Below are positions 42,797 to 52,842 of a DNA stretch of 62,218 nt, piece after piece (the first letter of the stretch is position 1; the number at the start of each line of letters is the position of its first letter). The stretch spans positions 1-62,218 of the forward strand of contig JAISIZ010000046.1 in NCBI GenBank assembly GCA_031261785.1, in the 5' to 3' direction. Position numbers and translations under genes: made by a program. The notes under the pieces are model-generated. The model saw only the letters and a list, made by a program, of their open reading frames with translations. It ran no database searches and had not been told where the DNA came from. Source of the DNA: Mediterranea sp. (in: CFB group bacteria) (GTDB taxonomy: Bacteria; Bacteroidota; Bacteroidia; Bacteroidales; Bacteroidaceae).

Positions 42797-44608
42797 CTAT
42801 TCGGTCGTTGTCCCCTCCTCTTCCTCGGCGGCGCTTAGCTCCCATCCGGGGTTCTGCTTGAGGTTGGGGGCGCGCTTCACCTCGCTATCGGCCAGCGGGA
42901 GGAAGTAGTTCTTCGGACTGTTGAACACCAGCGTGTTGCGCGTCTGCGCCGGGCCGTAGGAGTATTCTCCCGAGGCGTCGACGGTCACGCCGTACAGGTG
43001 GTAGTACTGGGCGTAGTAGGGCTTGGCGGTCTCGCTGCTCGAGGTCTGCTCGCCGTAGATCATCCAGCGGCGGGAGTCGTGCCAGCGATGGTCCTCGAAG
43101 CTCAGCTCGATGCGGCGCTCGTTGCGGATACGCTCGCGCAGCTGCTCCTTGCTCATGCCCGAGTAGGCGGGCATCCCCGCACGGGCGCGCACCGCGTTGA
43201 CATACTGGTAGGCATTGGCCGGTCCGCTGGACTCGTTGATGGCCTCGGCGGCGTTGAGCAGCACCTCGGCGTAGCGGAAGATGGGCCAGGCGTGCTGGTA
43301 CAGGGGCACGTTGGTGGCGCCGAAGGGCATGGTGTTGAGGAACTTCTTGCTGTAATAGCCCGTGAGCGTTCCGCCGTGCAGCTCCTGGTAGTCGATGCCC
43401 GTGCCGCTGGTGACGTCGATGGCCCGCTCCTCACCGGCCGACGCGTTGCCCCAGATGGATCCTTGGTGCAGGATGGTCTGGTTGAGCCGCGGGTCGCGGT
43501 TGGCGTAGGGATTCTGCGGGTCGTAGGTGGCATCCTGGTCGATGGGCTTGCCGTTGATGGTCTCGTAGCTGTCGACGAGGTTCTGCGTGGGGTTGACACG
43601 TCCGGTGGAGTTCACCGTTCCGCCGAATCCGCAAGGGGCGAGGAACAGCTCGATCTCACGCGTGTTCCACACCGAGCGGCAGAGGATGAACTCGTTGTTG
43701 TTGTAGGGCGTGGTGACGAAGCAGTCGTAATAGTCGCTCTGCGGGCTTCCCGTCTCGTACAGGCGATAAGGATATGCCTGGCTGTTGTTGCGGGTGATGA
43801 ATTCGGTGGCCGCCGTGGCCGCCTCGCCCCACCATCCGGCGTCGCCCGAGGGATTGTGCAGCTTCGAGGCGCGATAGAGGAGGGCGCGGCTCTTCAGGGC
43901 GTAGGCCGTGGCGCCGTTGACGCGTCCCCAGTTGGAGGTCTCGTTCTCGTAGCGGAACGGCAGGGCGTCCTTCACCTGGTCGCATTGGTCGGCCACCCAC
44001 TTCAGGGCGTCGGCGGCGGGCGTGCGGCTCATGTTCATGGCGCCGGCGTTGCCGAGGTCGAAGACGATGGGCACGCCGTTCTCGTCCTCACCCATGATGG
44101 GGCAGTCGCCGAACCACGCGATCAGCTCGAAGTGGAACAGCGCGCGCAGCAGCTTGGCCTCGGCCATGTAGCGGTTGTAGAGCTGGTTGTCGTCGCCCGT
44201 GGCGGAGGCGTTGCCCACCACGCTCTCGCGTGCGTTCTTGAGGAACTGGTTGGTCTTGCGGATAGCCGTCACGTTGTTGTTGTAGAATATTCCGGTGAAC
44301 GGGTGGTTGGTGGCGTTGTAGGCGTCGATGAGGACGCTGTTGTAGTAATGCACGTCCCAGAAGGAGACGGCGTTGTCCGTCATGCAGTCGCGCGAGGCGC
44401 CGAGGAACTGCCCGTTGGTGTAGCCCGAGAATCCGTCGGGCAGGTTGGTGTAGATGTTGGCGAGGAATCCGCGCGTGTTCTCCTTGCTGCTGAACACCTG
44501 GTCCTCGGACATGGAGAGGTCTACCTCCTTGTCGAGAAAGTCGCTGCAGGAGGTGCCTGCCGCGATGAGCAGCAGGCCGATGGCGATATTTCTGTATGAT
44601 GTCTTCAT
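42797..44608 (-). CDS. SusD/RagB-like glycan-binding lipoprotein (pair B)
   Basis: A 603-residue outer-membrane lipoprotein; the signal ends IAAGTSC, followed by SDFLDKEVDLSMSEDQVF, typical of SusD starts. The TPR-rich alpha body has the usual marks: NRYMAEAKLLRALFHFELIA, PIMGEDENGVP, WPIFRYAEVLLNAAEAINE, YQYVNAVRARAGMP and RNERRIELSFEDHRWHDSRRW, ending YFLPLADSEVKRAPNLKQNPGW. It caps the adjacent SusC barrel and captures the glycan. It follows SusC-B after 13 bp in the same operon. Confidence 0.95.
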   Translation of the reverse strand: MKTSYRNIAIGLLLIAAGTSCSDFLDKEVDLSMSEDQVFSSKENTRGFLANIYTNLPDGFSGYTNGQFLGASRDCMTDNAVSFWDVHYYNSVLIDAYNATNHPFTGIFYNNNVTAIRKTNQFLKNARESVVGNASATGDDNQLYNRYMAEAKLLRALFHFELIAWFGDCPIMGEDENGVPIVFDLGNAGAMNMSRTPAADALKWVADQCDQVKDALPFRYENETSNWGRVNGATAYALKSRALLYRASKLHNPSGDAGWWGEAATAATEFITRNNSQAYPYRLYETGSPQSDYYDCFVTTPYNNNEFILCRSVWNTREIELFLAPCGFGGTVNSTGRVNPTQNLVDSYETINGKPIDQDATYDPQNPYANRDPRLNQTILHQGSIWGNASAGEERAIDVTSGTGIDYQELHGGTLTGYYSKKFLNTMPFGATNVPLYQHAWPIFRYAEVLLNAAEAINESSGPANAYQYVNAVRARAGMPAYSGMSKEQLRERIRNERRIELSFEDHRWHDSRRWMIYGEQTSSSETAKPYYAQYYHLYGVTVDASGEYSYGPAQTRNTLVFNSPKNYFLPLADSEVKRAPNLKQNPGWELSAAEEEEGTTTE

Positions 44609-44621
44609 ATTCGTTGTTTCT

Positions 44622-47600
44622 TTAGAATCCTACGTTGATGCCGAACGAGAAAGAGCGCGTCTTCGGATACCACCAGCAGTAGCTCATGGGCTTCTCGGGG
44701 TCGGTCCCGCTGGGCAGGTCGCTCCAGTTGGCGAGGTTGTATCCGCTGAAGTAGAAGCGGCACTTGGTGAGGTTCACCTTGGCCAGCAGCTGGCGGGGGA
44801 GCGAGTAGCCGATCTCGATGTTGCGCAGCGAGAGGTAGTCGCCGCTCCGCACCCAGATGTCGTTCTTGTACGTCCCGGTGCCGCGGTCGCTGTCGATGGC
44901 GTTGAAGCCTCCGTAAACGGGGCGTGGATAGACGGCGTTGACGTTGCGCGGGTCGGTGGGGTCGTCGTTGAAGTATCCCCAGGCCTTGGTGACCTCGTGC
45001 GTACCCATGTTGCTCCATCCCGAGAAACTGATGGCGGGCGAGAGGAACACCGAGCGGTTGAGGTAGGCGTTGAGCACCACGCGGGCGTCGAAGCCCTTGT
45101 ACTCGAAGCCGACGTTGAGCGACGGAATCAGCTCGGGGATGAGCGTGTATCCCGAGGGGATCATGTCGTTGGAGTCGATCTGCCGGTCGCCGTTCAGGTC
45201 CTGGAACACGGCCGTTCCGAGCGGCTGGGCGCCACCCGACGAGGTGTTGTAGGGATACTTGTTGGGGTTGGCCACGGCGTCGGCCTGGCTGGTGGCGATC
45301 CGCTCGGGGTCGCTGGCCCACTCGGTGAAGCGGTAGATGCTCCATCCGCCCACGGTGTTGTTGAAGGCGCCCTCGTACAGGGCGGCCACCTCCGTGCCGT
45401 CGAAGATGCGCTTGCCCGTCTTGGCCTGCCAGGGCACGTTGGGCGGCAGCTCGTCCATCTCGGTCACCTTGTTGGTGTTCCACGTCACCATGCCCTGGAT
45501 GTGGTACTTGAAGTCGCCCACGCGGTTCTCGTGCCCGAGCGACACCTCGAAGCCCTTGCTCTCGGCCTTGCCGTAAGAGTCCTGCGGCGCGGTGACGCCC
45601 AGCAGCACGGGCACGGTGGAGCGGGTGACGAGGATGTTGGAGCGCCACTCCTTGAACACGTCGACGGATCCGTACAGCTTGCGGTCGAAGAAGTCGAAGT
45701 CAAGCCCGATGTTGGCCATGTCGGAAATCTCCCACTTGCTGTTCAGGTTGCCGGCGGCGCTCTCGTAGAAGCCGTTCACGGCCGACTGCGAGGTACCGAA
45801 GTTGTAGCCGCCTCCCGAGGCGAACGTTCCCTGGTAGGGATAGCGTCCGGCGCCGGTGTTGGCCTGTCCCGCCCGTCCGTAGGAGAGGCGTAGCTTGAGC
45901 AGGTTGACGTTCTCGTGCTTCAGCCACGGCTCGCTGGAGGCCACCCATCCGAGGGAGCCGCCGTAGAAGGTGCCGAAACGGTCGCCGGGCGCGAAGTTGT
46001 CGTTGCCCATGCGCGAGATGTTGCCCGAGGCGATGTAGCGGTTGTCGTACACGTACGTGGCCTGCCCGTTGTAGGAGATGAAGCGGCTCGACGATTGCGA
46101 CCCCTGCGTCAGCCCCTGGTAGGTGCGGATGAACGCCCGCGCGCTGACGGCGTGCTTGCCGAACGTGCGGTCGTAGTGCAGGCCGGCGTTGAAGTTGATG
46201 TTGTAGTAGTACTCACGCGGCGTGGTGCTGGGGTTGGTCAGCGCCGTGTAGGTGGTGAAGGGCGTGAGGGTGAAGCCGTCGACGTCGGTCACGTCGGCGT
46301 TGAGATAGTCGTAGTTGTACGAGTTGATGGAGTTGGACTGCTGGGCCATGAACGTCTCGTAGGAGTCGAAGCTGATCATGGCGTTGGCCTTCAGTCCCGG
46401 CACCAGCGCGCCGAGGTCGCCCGTGACGTTGACCGTACTGTAGACGTTGCGGCGGCGGTTGATGTTGATACCCGACGAGGCGAGCATGCGTCCCGCGTTG
46501 CTGGCCGTGCTCGAGGCGTACACCAATCCTCCGGGCGTGTAGACCGGCTCCATGGGGTTGGCCTCCACGGCGCCGAACGTCACGAGGTCGAACACGCCGA
46601 GCAGCGGCTGGTGGATGTTGTCGATACGTCCGCCAAGGTCGAGCGACACGTTGAGGTACTTGTTCACGTCGATGTCGATGTTCGAGCGCAGGTTGTAGCG
46701 GTTGAGCACGTGCTGCGTGCTGAAGTTGGGGTTGTACTCCGTCCACTTGTCGTTCCACATGCCCTCCTGGCGCAGGTAGGTGAAGGCCACGAAGTAGCGC
46801 GCCGTCTTGTTGCCGCCGCTCACGGTGAGGTTGGTGCGGTAGATGGGCGCCGACTCGCGGTACAGCTCCTCGAACCAGTTGGTGTTGAAGTAACGGTAGC
46901 GGTCCAGGCCCTCGAGCGCCGGCACGGTCTCCTCGGCCTGCTCGCCGCCCCACACCTCGCCGAAGAGGCCTCCGCGTTGCTTCTGCCCGCCGTAAGTGGC
47001 GCGGCGATACATCTCTATCTGGTCGGCCGAGTAGAGCGGGTCCTGTCCGTTGAGGTAGCGCACCTGGTTGCGGGTGAGCGCCATGTTGTAGGAGTTCTGC
47101 ACCTCCATGCGGTTGCTCAGCGTCTGGAATCCCACCTCCTGCGTGAAGTCGATCGAGGTACGCCCCGGCGTGCCGCGCTTGGTGGTGACGATGATGGCTC
47201 CGTTGGCTCCGCGCATGCCGTAGATCGACGCCGCGGCGGCGTCCTTCAGTATGGTGATGTTCTCGATGGGGAAAGCGTCGAGGAAAGAGAGGTCGCGCTC
47301 CACGTTGTCGACGATGATGAGCGGCGAGCGGGCGTTGACGTTCATGGTGCGCAGCCCGCGGATGTACATGGCCGACTCCGTCCATCCCGGCTCGCTCGAC
47401 CATTCGTAGGTCTCCACGCCGGTCACCGTCGAGGTGAAGGCGTTCTGCAACACGGTGATGGGGTGCTTCTTCAGCTCGTCGCCCGTCACCACGGAGGTGG
47501 CCTCGGTGATGAACCGGTCCTGCTTGCGTCCGAAAGGCAGCGGCATGGTGAAGCTGTGGTCGTCAAGCTCGGGCTTCAGCACCACCTGGAAGTCGGGCTT

Positions 47601-47903
47601 CAGCTCCGCCACCACATCCTTGTCGTAATAGCCCACGCACTTCACGTACAGCTCGTCGGCCGCCTTCACTCCCTTGAGGTTGAAGTAACCATCGGCGTCG
47701 GTGAGCGCGATGCGGCTCGATTCGGAGACGTTGACCGTCGCCCCGGGAACGGGGTTCCCTTCCGTGTCGACGATGCGTCCTCTCAACACCTGTTCTTCTT
47801 GCGCCCGGGCCAGGCCGGCCATCGCGAAGAGCAAGGCCGATACCAGCAGCAGCCGCGACAGGCCCGCCGGTTTGCTTCTTCTATTCTTGTTCTTTGTATA
47901 CAT
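44622..47903 (-). CDS. SusC/RagA-like TonB-linked outer-membrane transporter (pair B)
   Basis: A 1093-residue outer-membrane importer for oligosaccharides. Signal ends AGLARAQ; residues ~38-115 are the carboxypeptidase-D-like domain (LRGRIVDTEGNPVPGATVNV). The plug has YIRGLRTMNVNARSPLIIVD and ITILKDAAAASIYGMRGANGAIIVTTKRG; the barrel ends FSFGINVGF. Oddly, the canonical EEVVVVGYG segment before the plug is missing: there is DDHSFTMPLPFGRKQDRFITEATS instead. SusC-A in the same locus has the usual motif. Partner SusD-B follows after 13 bp. Confidence 0.95.
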   Translation of the reverse strand: MYTKNKNRRSKPAGLSRLLLVSALLFAMAGLARAQEEQVLRGRIVDTEGNPVPGATVNVSESSRIALTDADGYFNLKGVKAADELYVKCVGYYDKDVVAELKPDFQVVLKPELDDHSFTMPLPFGRKQDRFITEATSVVTGDELKKHPITVLQNAFTSTVTGVETYEWSSEPGWTESAMYIRGLRTMNVNARSPLIIVDNVERDLSFLDAFPIENITILKDAAAASIYGMRGANGAIIVTTKRGTPGRTSIDFTQEVGFQTLSNRMEVQNSYNMALTRNQVRYLNGQDPLYSADQIEMYRRATYGGQKQRGGLFGEVWGGEQAEETVPALEGLDRYRYFNTNWFEELYRESAPIYRTNLTVSGGNKTARYFVAFTYLRQEGMWNDKWTEYNPNFSTQHVLNRYNLRSNIDIDVNKYLNVSLDLGGRIDNIHQPLLGVFDLVTFGAVEANPMEPVYTPGGLVYASSTASNAGRMLASSGININRRRNVYSTVNVTGDLGALVPGLKANAMISFDSYETFMAQQSNSINSYNYDYLNADVTDVDGFTLTPFTTYTALTNPSTTPREYYYNINFNAGLHYDRTFGKHAVSARAFIRTYQGLTQGSQSSSRFISYNGQATYVYDNRYIASGNISRMGNDNFAPGDRFGTFYGGSLGWVASSEPWLKHENVNLLKLRLSYGRAGQANTGAGRYPYQGTFASGGGYNFGTSQSAVNGFYESAAGNLNSKWEISDMANIGLDFDFFDRKLYGSVDVFKEWRSNILVTRSTVPVLLGVTAPQDSYGKAESKGFEVSLGHENRVGDFKYHIQGMVTWNTNKVTEMDELPPNVPWQAKTGKRIFDGTEVAALYEGAFNNTVGGWSIYRFTEWASDPERIATSQADAVANPNKYPYNTSSGGAQPLGTAVFQDLNGDRQIDSNDMIPSGYTLIPELIPSLNVGFEYKGFDARVVLNAYLNRSVFLSPAISFSGWSNMGTHEVTKAWGYFNDDPTDPRNVNAVYPRPVYGGFNAIDSDRGTGTYKNDIWVRSGDYLSLRNIEIGYSLPRQLLAKVNLTKCRFYFSGYNLANWSDLPSGTDPEKPMSYCWWYPKTRSFSFGINVGF

Positions 47904-47924
47904 GTTCTGTTCGATTTAAGGGGA

Positions 47925-49706
47925 TTACCAACCTTCGTTATTCTCAATGTTCGTCTTCCACTCCTCGGCTTCGGGGATGGGGTACAGGTACATCCTGTCC
48001 TCGAAGACGCGTTGCTGCGACACCTTGCGGACAATGGCGCCGGCGGCCGTCACGTCGATGCCGTAGATGGGACGCGCGAGGGCCTCGCGCGCCACGTTCC
48101 AGCGACGTACGTCCCAGGGGCGATGCTCTTCGAAGCAAAGCTCCACGGTACGTTCCTTGTGGATGAAGTTGCGCATGGCCTCCTTCGTGGCGAGGTCCGT
48201 GCGGTCGGCCACGTTGCCGGTGATGCCCGCGCGGTGGCGGATCTGGTCGAGGGCGTCGTACACCTCCTGGCCGGGTCCGGAGACTTCGTTCATCGCCTCG
48301 GCGTAGTTGAGCAGCACCTCGGCGTAGCGCATGAAGATCCAGTTGCGGTATCCCGTGCCCGTATGGGTGTTGTCGAGTATGCTCTGGGGAATGTACTTGC
48401 GCACGTAGTATCCGGTGGGCGTGGAGTTGGCGTTCCCGATGGGGTTGTCGCGCTGCCCGCTGATGACGTTGATCACGCCGCTGCCCCATTGCTGTCCCTG
48501 GTAGAGGATGGTGGAGGCGAGGCGCGGGTCGCGGTTGGCCCACATCGCGGCGTCGCTGTATCCGCTGGCGCTGTTGATGGCGGGCGCAGAGGCGCCGCCG
48601 CCGTAGACGGGCGCGCCGGTGGCGTCGTACTGCGCGAAGGGCGACGAGCCGTCGGCCATGTCGTACATGTCGACGAGGTTCTGCGACGGGCAGAGTCCGC
48701 CGCGTCCGCCTTCGCCCACGGGCGTGTCGACGGAGATGGCGCTCCATCCGCGGGTGACGTCGTTGCGGAAGAAGATGGTCTCCGTGTTGCCGCCGTTGTA
48801 CGCCGTGTTGAGGATGGCGTAGGTGTAGGCGCTGTTGGTGGCGTCGCCCGACGTGTAGAGGCTGTACAGGCTGCCGTACGTGTCGATGAACGTCTGGCTG
48901 GCCGCCAGGGCTTGCCCCCAGGTGACGCCCGACTCGCCGCTATACCGCGGGCTGGCCATGTAGAGGGCGATACGCGAGTAGAGGGCGCTGGCGATGGGTT
49001 TGTTGATGTATCCCTGGTTGGTGTTGATCTCGACGTCGGTGCTGCCCTTGTCGTAGACGCGCAGTCCGGCCTCGCACTCGGCCAGCTCCTTCATCACGAA
49101 GTCCACCACGTACTGTTTCACCGTGGGGCGTGTGGTGTAGCCGGTGAGCAGGTCGCCGTCGGGGTCGAGCACCTCGGTGACGATGGGTATGGGTCCGTAG
49201 CGCAGGAACATCTCCCAGTAGAAGTAGGCGCGGAAGAAGCGGGCCTCGGCCTTGATGTTCATCTTCTTGCGCTCGTAGTCGGCGTCGCTGTCGCTCGGGT
49301 TCTTGGGCACGCCGTCGAGTTTCTCGAGCACCATGTTGCACTTGCGGATACCGCGGTAGTAGTGCTCCCAGGTGGCGGTCAGCTCGGCCCAGCCGTCGCC
49401 GGAGTAGTAGTTGCCGATGTTGAACGACAGCTTGGTGCCTCCCGAGAAGCTGTTCTCGCCGAGGTCGGTGGCCGAGTCGAGCCAGGTATTGCCCACGCGC
49501 GCCGCGCCGTGGCGCAGGAAGTTGTAGGTATCGTTGTGGAACTGGGTGGCGGTGTTCCAGTCGCTAAAGGTCTGCTCCTCGGTCAGCTCGTTGCTGGGCT
49601 GCTTGTCGAGGAATCCGCCGAAGAGGTCCTCGCACGAGGTGAGCGCCGGGCTGGCGATGGCCAGCGCGATGGCGGCGTACAGTATGTTGTTCTTTAATCT
49701 CTTCAT
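47925..49706 (-). CDS. SusD/RagB-like glycan-binding lipoprotein (pair A)
   Basis: A 593-residue lipoprotein; the signal ends PALTSC, then EDLFGGFLDKQPSNELTEEQ. SusD marks: KKMNIKAEARFFRAYFYWEM, RYAEVLLNYAEAMNEVSGPG, VYDALDQIRHRAGITG, RNFIHKERTVELCFEEHRPW and the end MYLYPIPEAEEWKTN. It lies 6 bp after SusC-A. Only distantly similar to SusD-B, so the two pairs probably take different chain lengths or branches rather than being recent copies. Confidence 0.95.
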   Translation of the reverse strand: MKRLKNNILYAAIALAIASPALTSCEDLFGGFLDKQPSNELTEEQTFSDWNTATQFHNDTYNFLRHGAARVGNTWLDSATDLGENSFSGGTKLSFNIGNYYSGDGWAELTATWEHYYRGIRKCNMVLEKLDGVPKNPSDSDADYERKKMNIKAEARFFRAYFYWEMFLRYGPIPIVTEVLDPDGDLLTGYTTRPTVKQYVVDFVMKELAECEAGLRVYDKGSTDVEINTNQGYINKPIASALYSRIALYMASPRYSGESGVTWGQALAASQTFIDTYGSLYSLYTSGDATNSAYTYAILNTAYNGGNTETIFFRNDVTRGWSAISVDTPVGEGGRGGLCPSQNLVDMYDMADGSSPFAQYDATGAPVYGGGASAPAINSASGYSDAAMWANRDPRLASTILYQGQQWGSGVINVISGQRDNPIGNANSTPTGYYVRKYIPQSILDNTHTGTGYRNWIFMRYAEVLLNYAEAMNEVSGPGQEVYDALDQIRHRAGITGNVADRTDLATKEAMRNFIHKERTVELCFEEHRPWDVRRWNVAREALARPIYGIDVTAAGAIVRKVSQQRVFEDRMYLYPIPEAEEWKTNIENNEGW

Positions 49707-49712
49707 GACTGC

Positions 49713-52700
49713 TTAGAATTTAACGTTTACACCAAAGTTCACGGTCTTCATGATGGGGTAACGGTTGGAGCCGTTGCTCTCGGGGTCGATGAGTCCGTCG
49801 AGATGATCCCAGGTCACGAGGTTGTTGCCGTTGACGTAGAAGCGGCACTCGCTCATGCCCGCCACGCGCGACCACTTCAGGGGCAGCGTGTAGCTCAGCT
49901 CCACGTTCTTCAGTCGCAGGAAGGCGCCGTTCTTGAGGAAGAAACTGTTGACGCGCTGGTTGTGGTTGCCGTAGCTGTCGTAGTGCAGCAACGGGTAGGT
50001 GGCGCGAGCCAGGTTCTCGGCCTCGCTCAACGCGGGATTCCAGCGGCCGAGGTGATGCTCCTTCACCTTGCCTCCGCTACGGAAGGCGAACTGCGCGTCG
50101 GCGTCGTATAGGCGGCTCACGTGATCCACGCCTTGCAGCATCACGCTCACGCCCCAACCTTTGTAGTTGGCGCCGAGGGAGAGGGCGTAGCTGTTCTCGG
50201 GGATACTGCTGTAGCCGATGAAGGTCTCGTCGCGTGCGTCGATGAAGCCGTCCTGGTTCATGTCCTTGTACTTCAGGTCGCCCACCTGCACGTTGCCGAA
50301 GGTGGAGACGGGGAAGTCGGGGTTGGCCAGGTCGGCGGAGGTGACGAATCCCTCGCTCACCAATCCGAAGTATTGGAAGATGGGATGTCCGGCTTGCTTG
50401 CGGTAGGCGGTCTTCAGCTCCGGCTCGTTCATGTCGAGAATCTCGTTGCGGGCGTGCGAGTAGGTGAGGCCCACGTTGTAGGTGAAGTCCTCGCCAATGC
50501 GGTTGTTGTGCTTCAGCTCGATCTCGTATCCGGAGTTCTTCGTCTTTCCGAGGTTGCCGGCGGCCATCACCACGCCCACCCATTCGGGACGGGTGAGGTA
50601 GGAGGTGAGAATGTCGTTCCGCTTCTCGTAGAAGTAGTCCACGCTACCGCTGAGCAGGCCGTCCCACAGGCCGAACTCGAGGCCGACGTTGTACTTCTTG
50701 GCACGCTCCCACGTCACCATGTAGTTGGGATATTGGCTCTCGTAGATGCCGGTGAAGCCGGTGGTGCCGAAGTAGTAGTCGTTGGTGATCTGCGACCACT
50801 TCTGCTCGTAGAGGAAGCGCTGGTCCACGCCGTTGACGCGGTAGACGTCGTTGCCGACCTCACCGTAGGAGGCGCGCAGCTTGAGGTTGTTGAGCCACGT
50901 GATGTCTTTCATGAACTCCTCGTTGGAGATTCGCCATCCCACCGAGAAGGCGGGGAAGAAACCGAAGCGGCGGCCTTTCATGAAGTTCTCCGAGCCGTTG
51001 TATCCGGCGTTGAACTCGGCCAGGTAACGGTCGTCGTACCCGTAGGTGACGCGTCCCACCAAGCCTTGGTAACGCTTGGCCAGGTCGGCCTGGTAGCGAT
51101 AGTCGTTCTGGTTGTAGAGCACCATGGCCGTCACGTCGTGCTTGCCGAACTTGCGGGCGTAGTTGATCTGCGCCTCCATGTAGAGCTTGTACGTGGTGGT
51201 CTGGTTGTTGCCGGCGTAGGCCAGCTCCGAGTCGGCGTTGAACTGGTTGTAAGCCGAGATGGACTGGTAGTTGGCGCGGTCGTTCAGCTCGTAGGTGGCG
51301 AAGTTGGCGGTGAAGGCCCGCTTGTAGTACGAATCGTAGTCGAACGAGAGCATCGCCTTGGCCGACAGTCCCTTGGTGAGCCAGTCCATCTTGTAGTCCA
51401 CGATGAAGTTGGTCTCGTTGATGGTGTTCGTGGCGCGGTAGTATCCGCCCTTGGCCAGGCGCGCGGCGATGTTGTCCTGGTATTGCGAGCTACCGGCGTA
51501 GAGCGTACGCGTGGTCTCGCCCTCCTGCACGCTGTACGAGATGGGGAATAACCATCCCGGCGTGTGGTTGAGTTCGTAGAACGTCTGGCTATAATCCGCC
51601 CGCTCGTCGGTGTTCGGTCCGTTGCGCTCCTCGAAGCGCGTGCCGAAGTTGACGGAGAGCGTGAGCGACTTGCTCAGGAAGAAGTCCATGTTGGCGCGGA
51701 AGGCGAAGCGGCGGTAGCTTGGCGTCGACTTGTTGCCGTACTGGTCCTGGCTGAGGTTGCGCACCAACCCATTCTGGTTGTAGTACTCGCCCGAGGCGTA
51801 GTAGCGCATGCGCTTGGTGCCGCCCTGTATGCTCACGTTGTAGCGTTGCGCCGGGGCGGAGCCTTTGAGGATGGCGTCGTACCAGTCGACGTTGGGATAG
51901 AGCAGCGCGTCGACACCGGTCAGCTCGCCCGCCACGGAGCGGCGGAACATGTCGATGTCCGAGGCGGAATACTGCGAGGGCAGCCCGTCGTTGGCCAGCG
52001 CCTCCTCGAGCAGCATCACGGAGTTGTAGGAATCGAGGTAGGTATCCTTGCGCGTGGGCGACTGCAGTTGGAAGTTGGCCGTGAGGCTCACCACCGGTTT
52101 CTGCTCGCGTCCGCGCTTGGTGGTGATCAGCATCACGCCGTTGGCGCCACGCACACCGTACACGGCCGTGGCCGAGGCGTCCTTGAGCACGGAGATGGTC
52201 TCGATGTCGTCGGGCGCGATCTGCGAGAACTTGCGCTCCACGCCGTCGACCAGCACCAGGGGCTGGCCGTCGCCGGCGAAGGTGGCGATACCGCGGATGT
52301 AGATCTGCACGTCGTCGGCACCCGGGGCACCGGAGTTCTGCGTGGTGATGACGCCCGGTATCTTACCGGCGATGGCCTGGGAGACATTGGCCGCGGGCGA
52401 CTTGAGCAACTCCTTGCTCGACACCTGCGAGATGGCTCCCACCACGCTCTCTTTCTTCTGCGCGCCGTAACCAACGACCACGACCTCTTCGAGGGTTTCC
52501 GAATCCTCGACCAGCGTGACGCTGATGTGGGTGCGGCCGTTCAGCGGCACCTCCAGCGTGCGGTAGCCCACGTAGGAGATGACCAGCGTGGCGCTCGTCG
52601 GCACGCGCAACGTGAACTGCCCGTTCAGGTCGGTGATGACACCGTTGCCGGTGTTGCCTTTCTCTACCACGCTGGCGCCTATCACCTCGCCCATGGCGTC

Positions 52701-52829
52701 GCGTACCGTGCCGCTCACCTGCTGCGTGTTCTGCGCGAAGAGCGACGTGCCCAGCATAAAGAGGACGAACACAGGCAGCCAACCCGCCAATAGCGGGAAG
52801 GACTGCGATATATGTTTCTTTCTTTTCAT
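49713..52829 (-). CDS. SusC/RagA-like TonB-linked outer-membrane transporter (pair A)
   Basis: A 1038-residue importer with signal ending TSLFAQ. The CarboxypepD-like domain (VSGTVRDAMGEVIGASVVEKG) is followed by the standard motif LEEVVVVGYGAQKKESVVG, thought to contact TonB, then plug segments VQIYIRGIATFAGDGQPLVL and ISVLKDASATAVYGVRGANG. The barrel ends KTVNFGVNVKF with C-terminal Phe. Second gene of the locus, 13 bp after the LamG lipoprotein gene and 6 bp before SusD-A. Confidence 0.96.
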   Translation of the reverse strand: MKRKKHISQSFPLLAGWLPVFVLFMLGTSLFAQNTQQVSGTVRDAMGEVIGASVVEKGNTGNGVITDLNGQFTLRVPTSATLVISYVGYRTLEVPLNGRTHISVTLVEDSETLEEVVVVGYGAQKKESVVGAISQVSSKELLKSPAANVSQAIAGKIPGVITTQNSGAPGADDVQIYIRGIATFAGDGQPLVLVDGVERKFSQIAPDDIETISVLKDASATAVYGVRGANGVMLITTKRGREQKPVVSLTANFQLQSPTRKDTYLDSYNSVMLLEEALANDGLPSQYSASDIDMFRRSVAGELTGVDALLYPNVDWYDAILKGSAPAQRYNVSIQGGTKRMRYYASGEYYNQNGLVRNLSQDQYGNKSTPSYRRFAFRANMDFFLSKSLTLSVNFGTRFEERNGPNTDERADYSQTFYELNHTPGWLFPISYSVQEGETTRTLYAGSSQYQDNIAARLAKGGYYRATNTINETNFIVDYKMDWLTKGLSAKAMLSFDYDSYYKRAFTANFATYELNDRANYQSISAYNQFNADSELAYAGNNQTTTYKLYMEAQINYARKFGKHDVTAMVLYNQNDYRYQADLAKRYQGLVGRVTYGYDDRYLAEFNAGYNGSENFMKGRRFGFFPAFSVGWRISNEEFMKDITWLNNLKLRASYGEVGNDVYRVNGVDQRFLYEQKWSQITNDYYFGTTGFTGIYESQYPNYMVTWERAKKYNVGLEFGLWDGLLSGSVDYFYEKRNDILTSYLTRPEWVGVVMAAGNLGKTKNSGYEIELKHNNRIGEDFTYNVGLTYSHARNEILDMNEPELKTAYRKQAGHPIFQYFGLVSEGFVTSADLANPDFPVSTFGNVQVGDLKYKDMNQDGFIDARDETFIGYSSIPENSYALSLGANYKGWGVSVMLQGVDHVSRLYDADAQFAFRSGGKVKEHHLGRWNPALSEAENLARATYPLLHYDSYGNHNQRVNSFFLKNGAFLRLKNVELSYTLPLKWSRVAGMSECRFYVNGNNLVTWDHLDGLIDPESNGSNRYPIMKTVNFGVNVKF

Positions 52830-52842
52830 GTTAGATAAATGT

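Noticed and set aside
45915..49697. A 1260-codon open frame on the plus strand
   Set aside because: It lies antisense to SusC-B and SusD-A and arises from GC-rich codon use; the translation is Val/Gly/Arg-rich with no domains, and the minus strand encodes clear SusC/SusD motifs.
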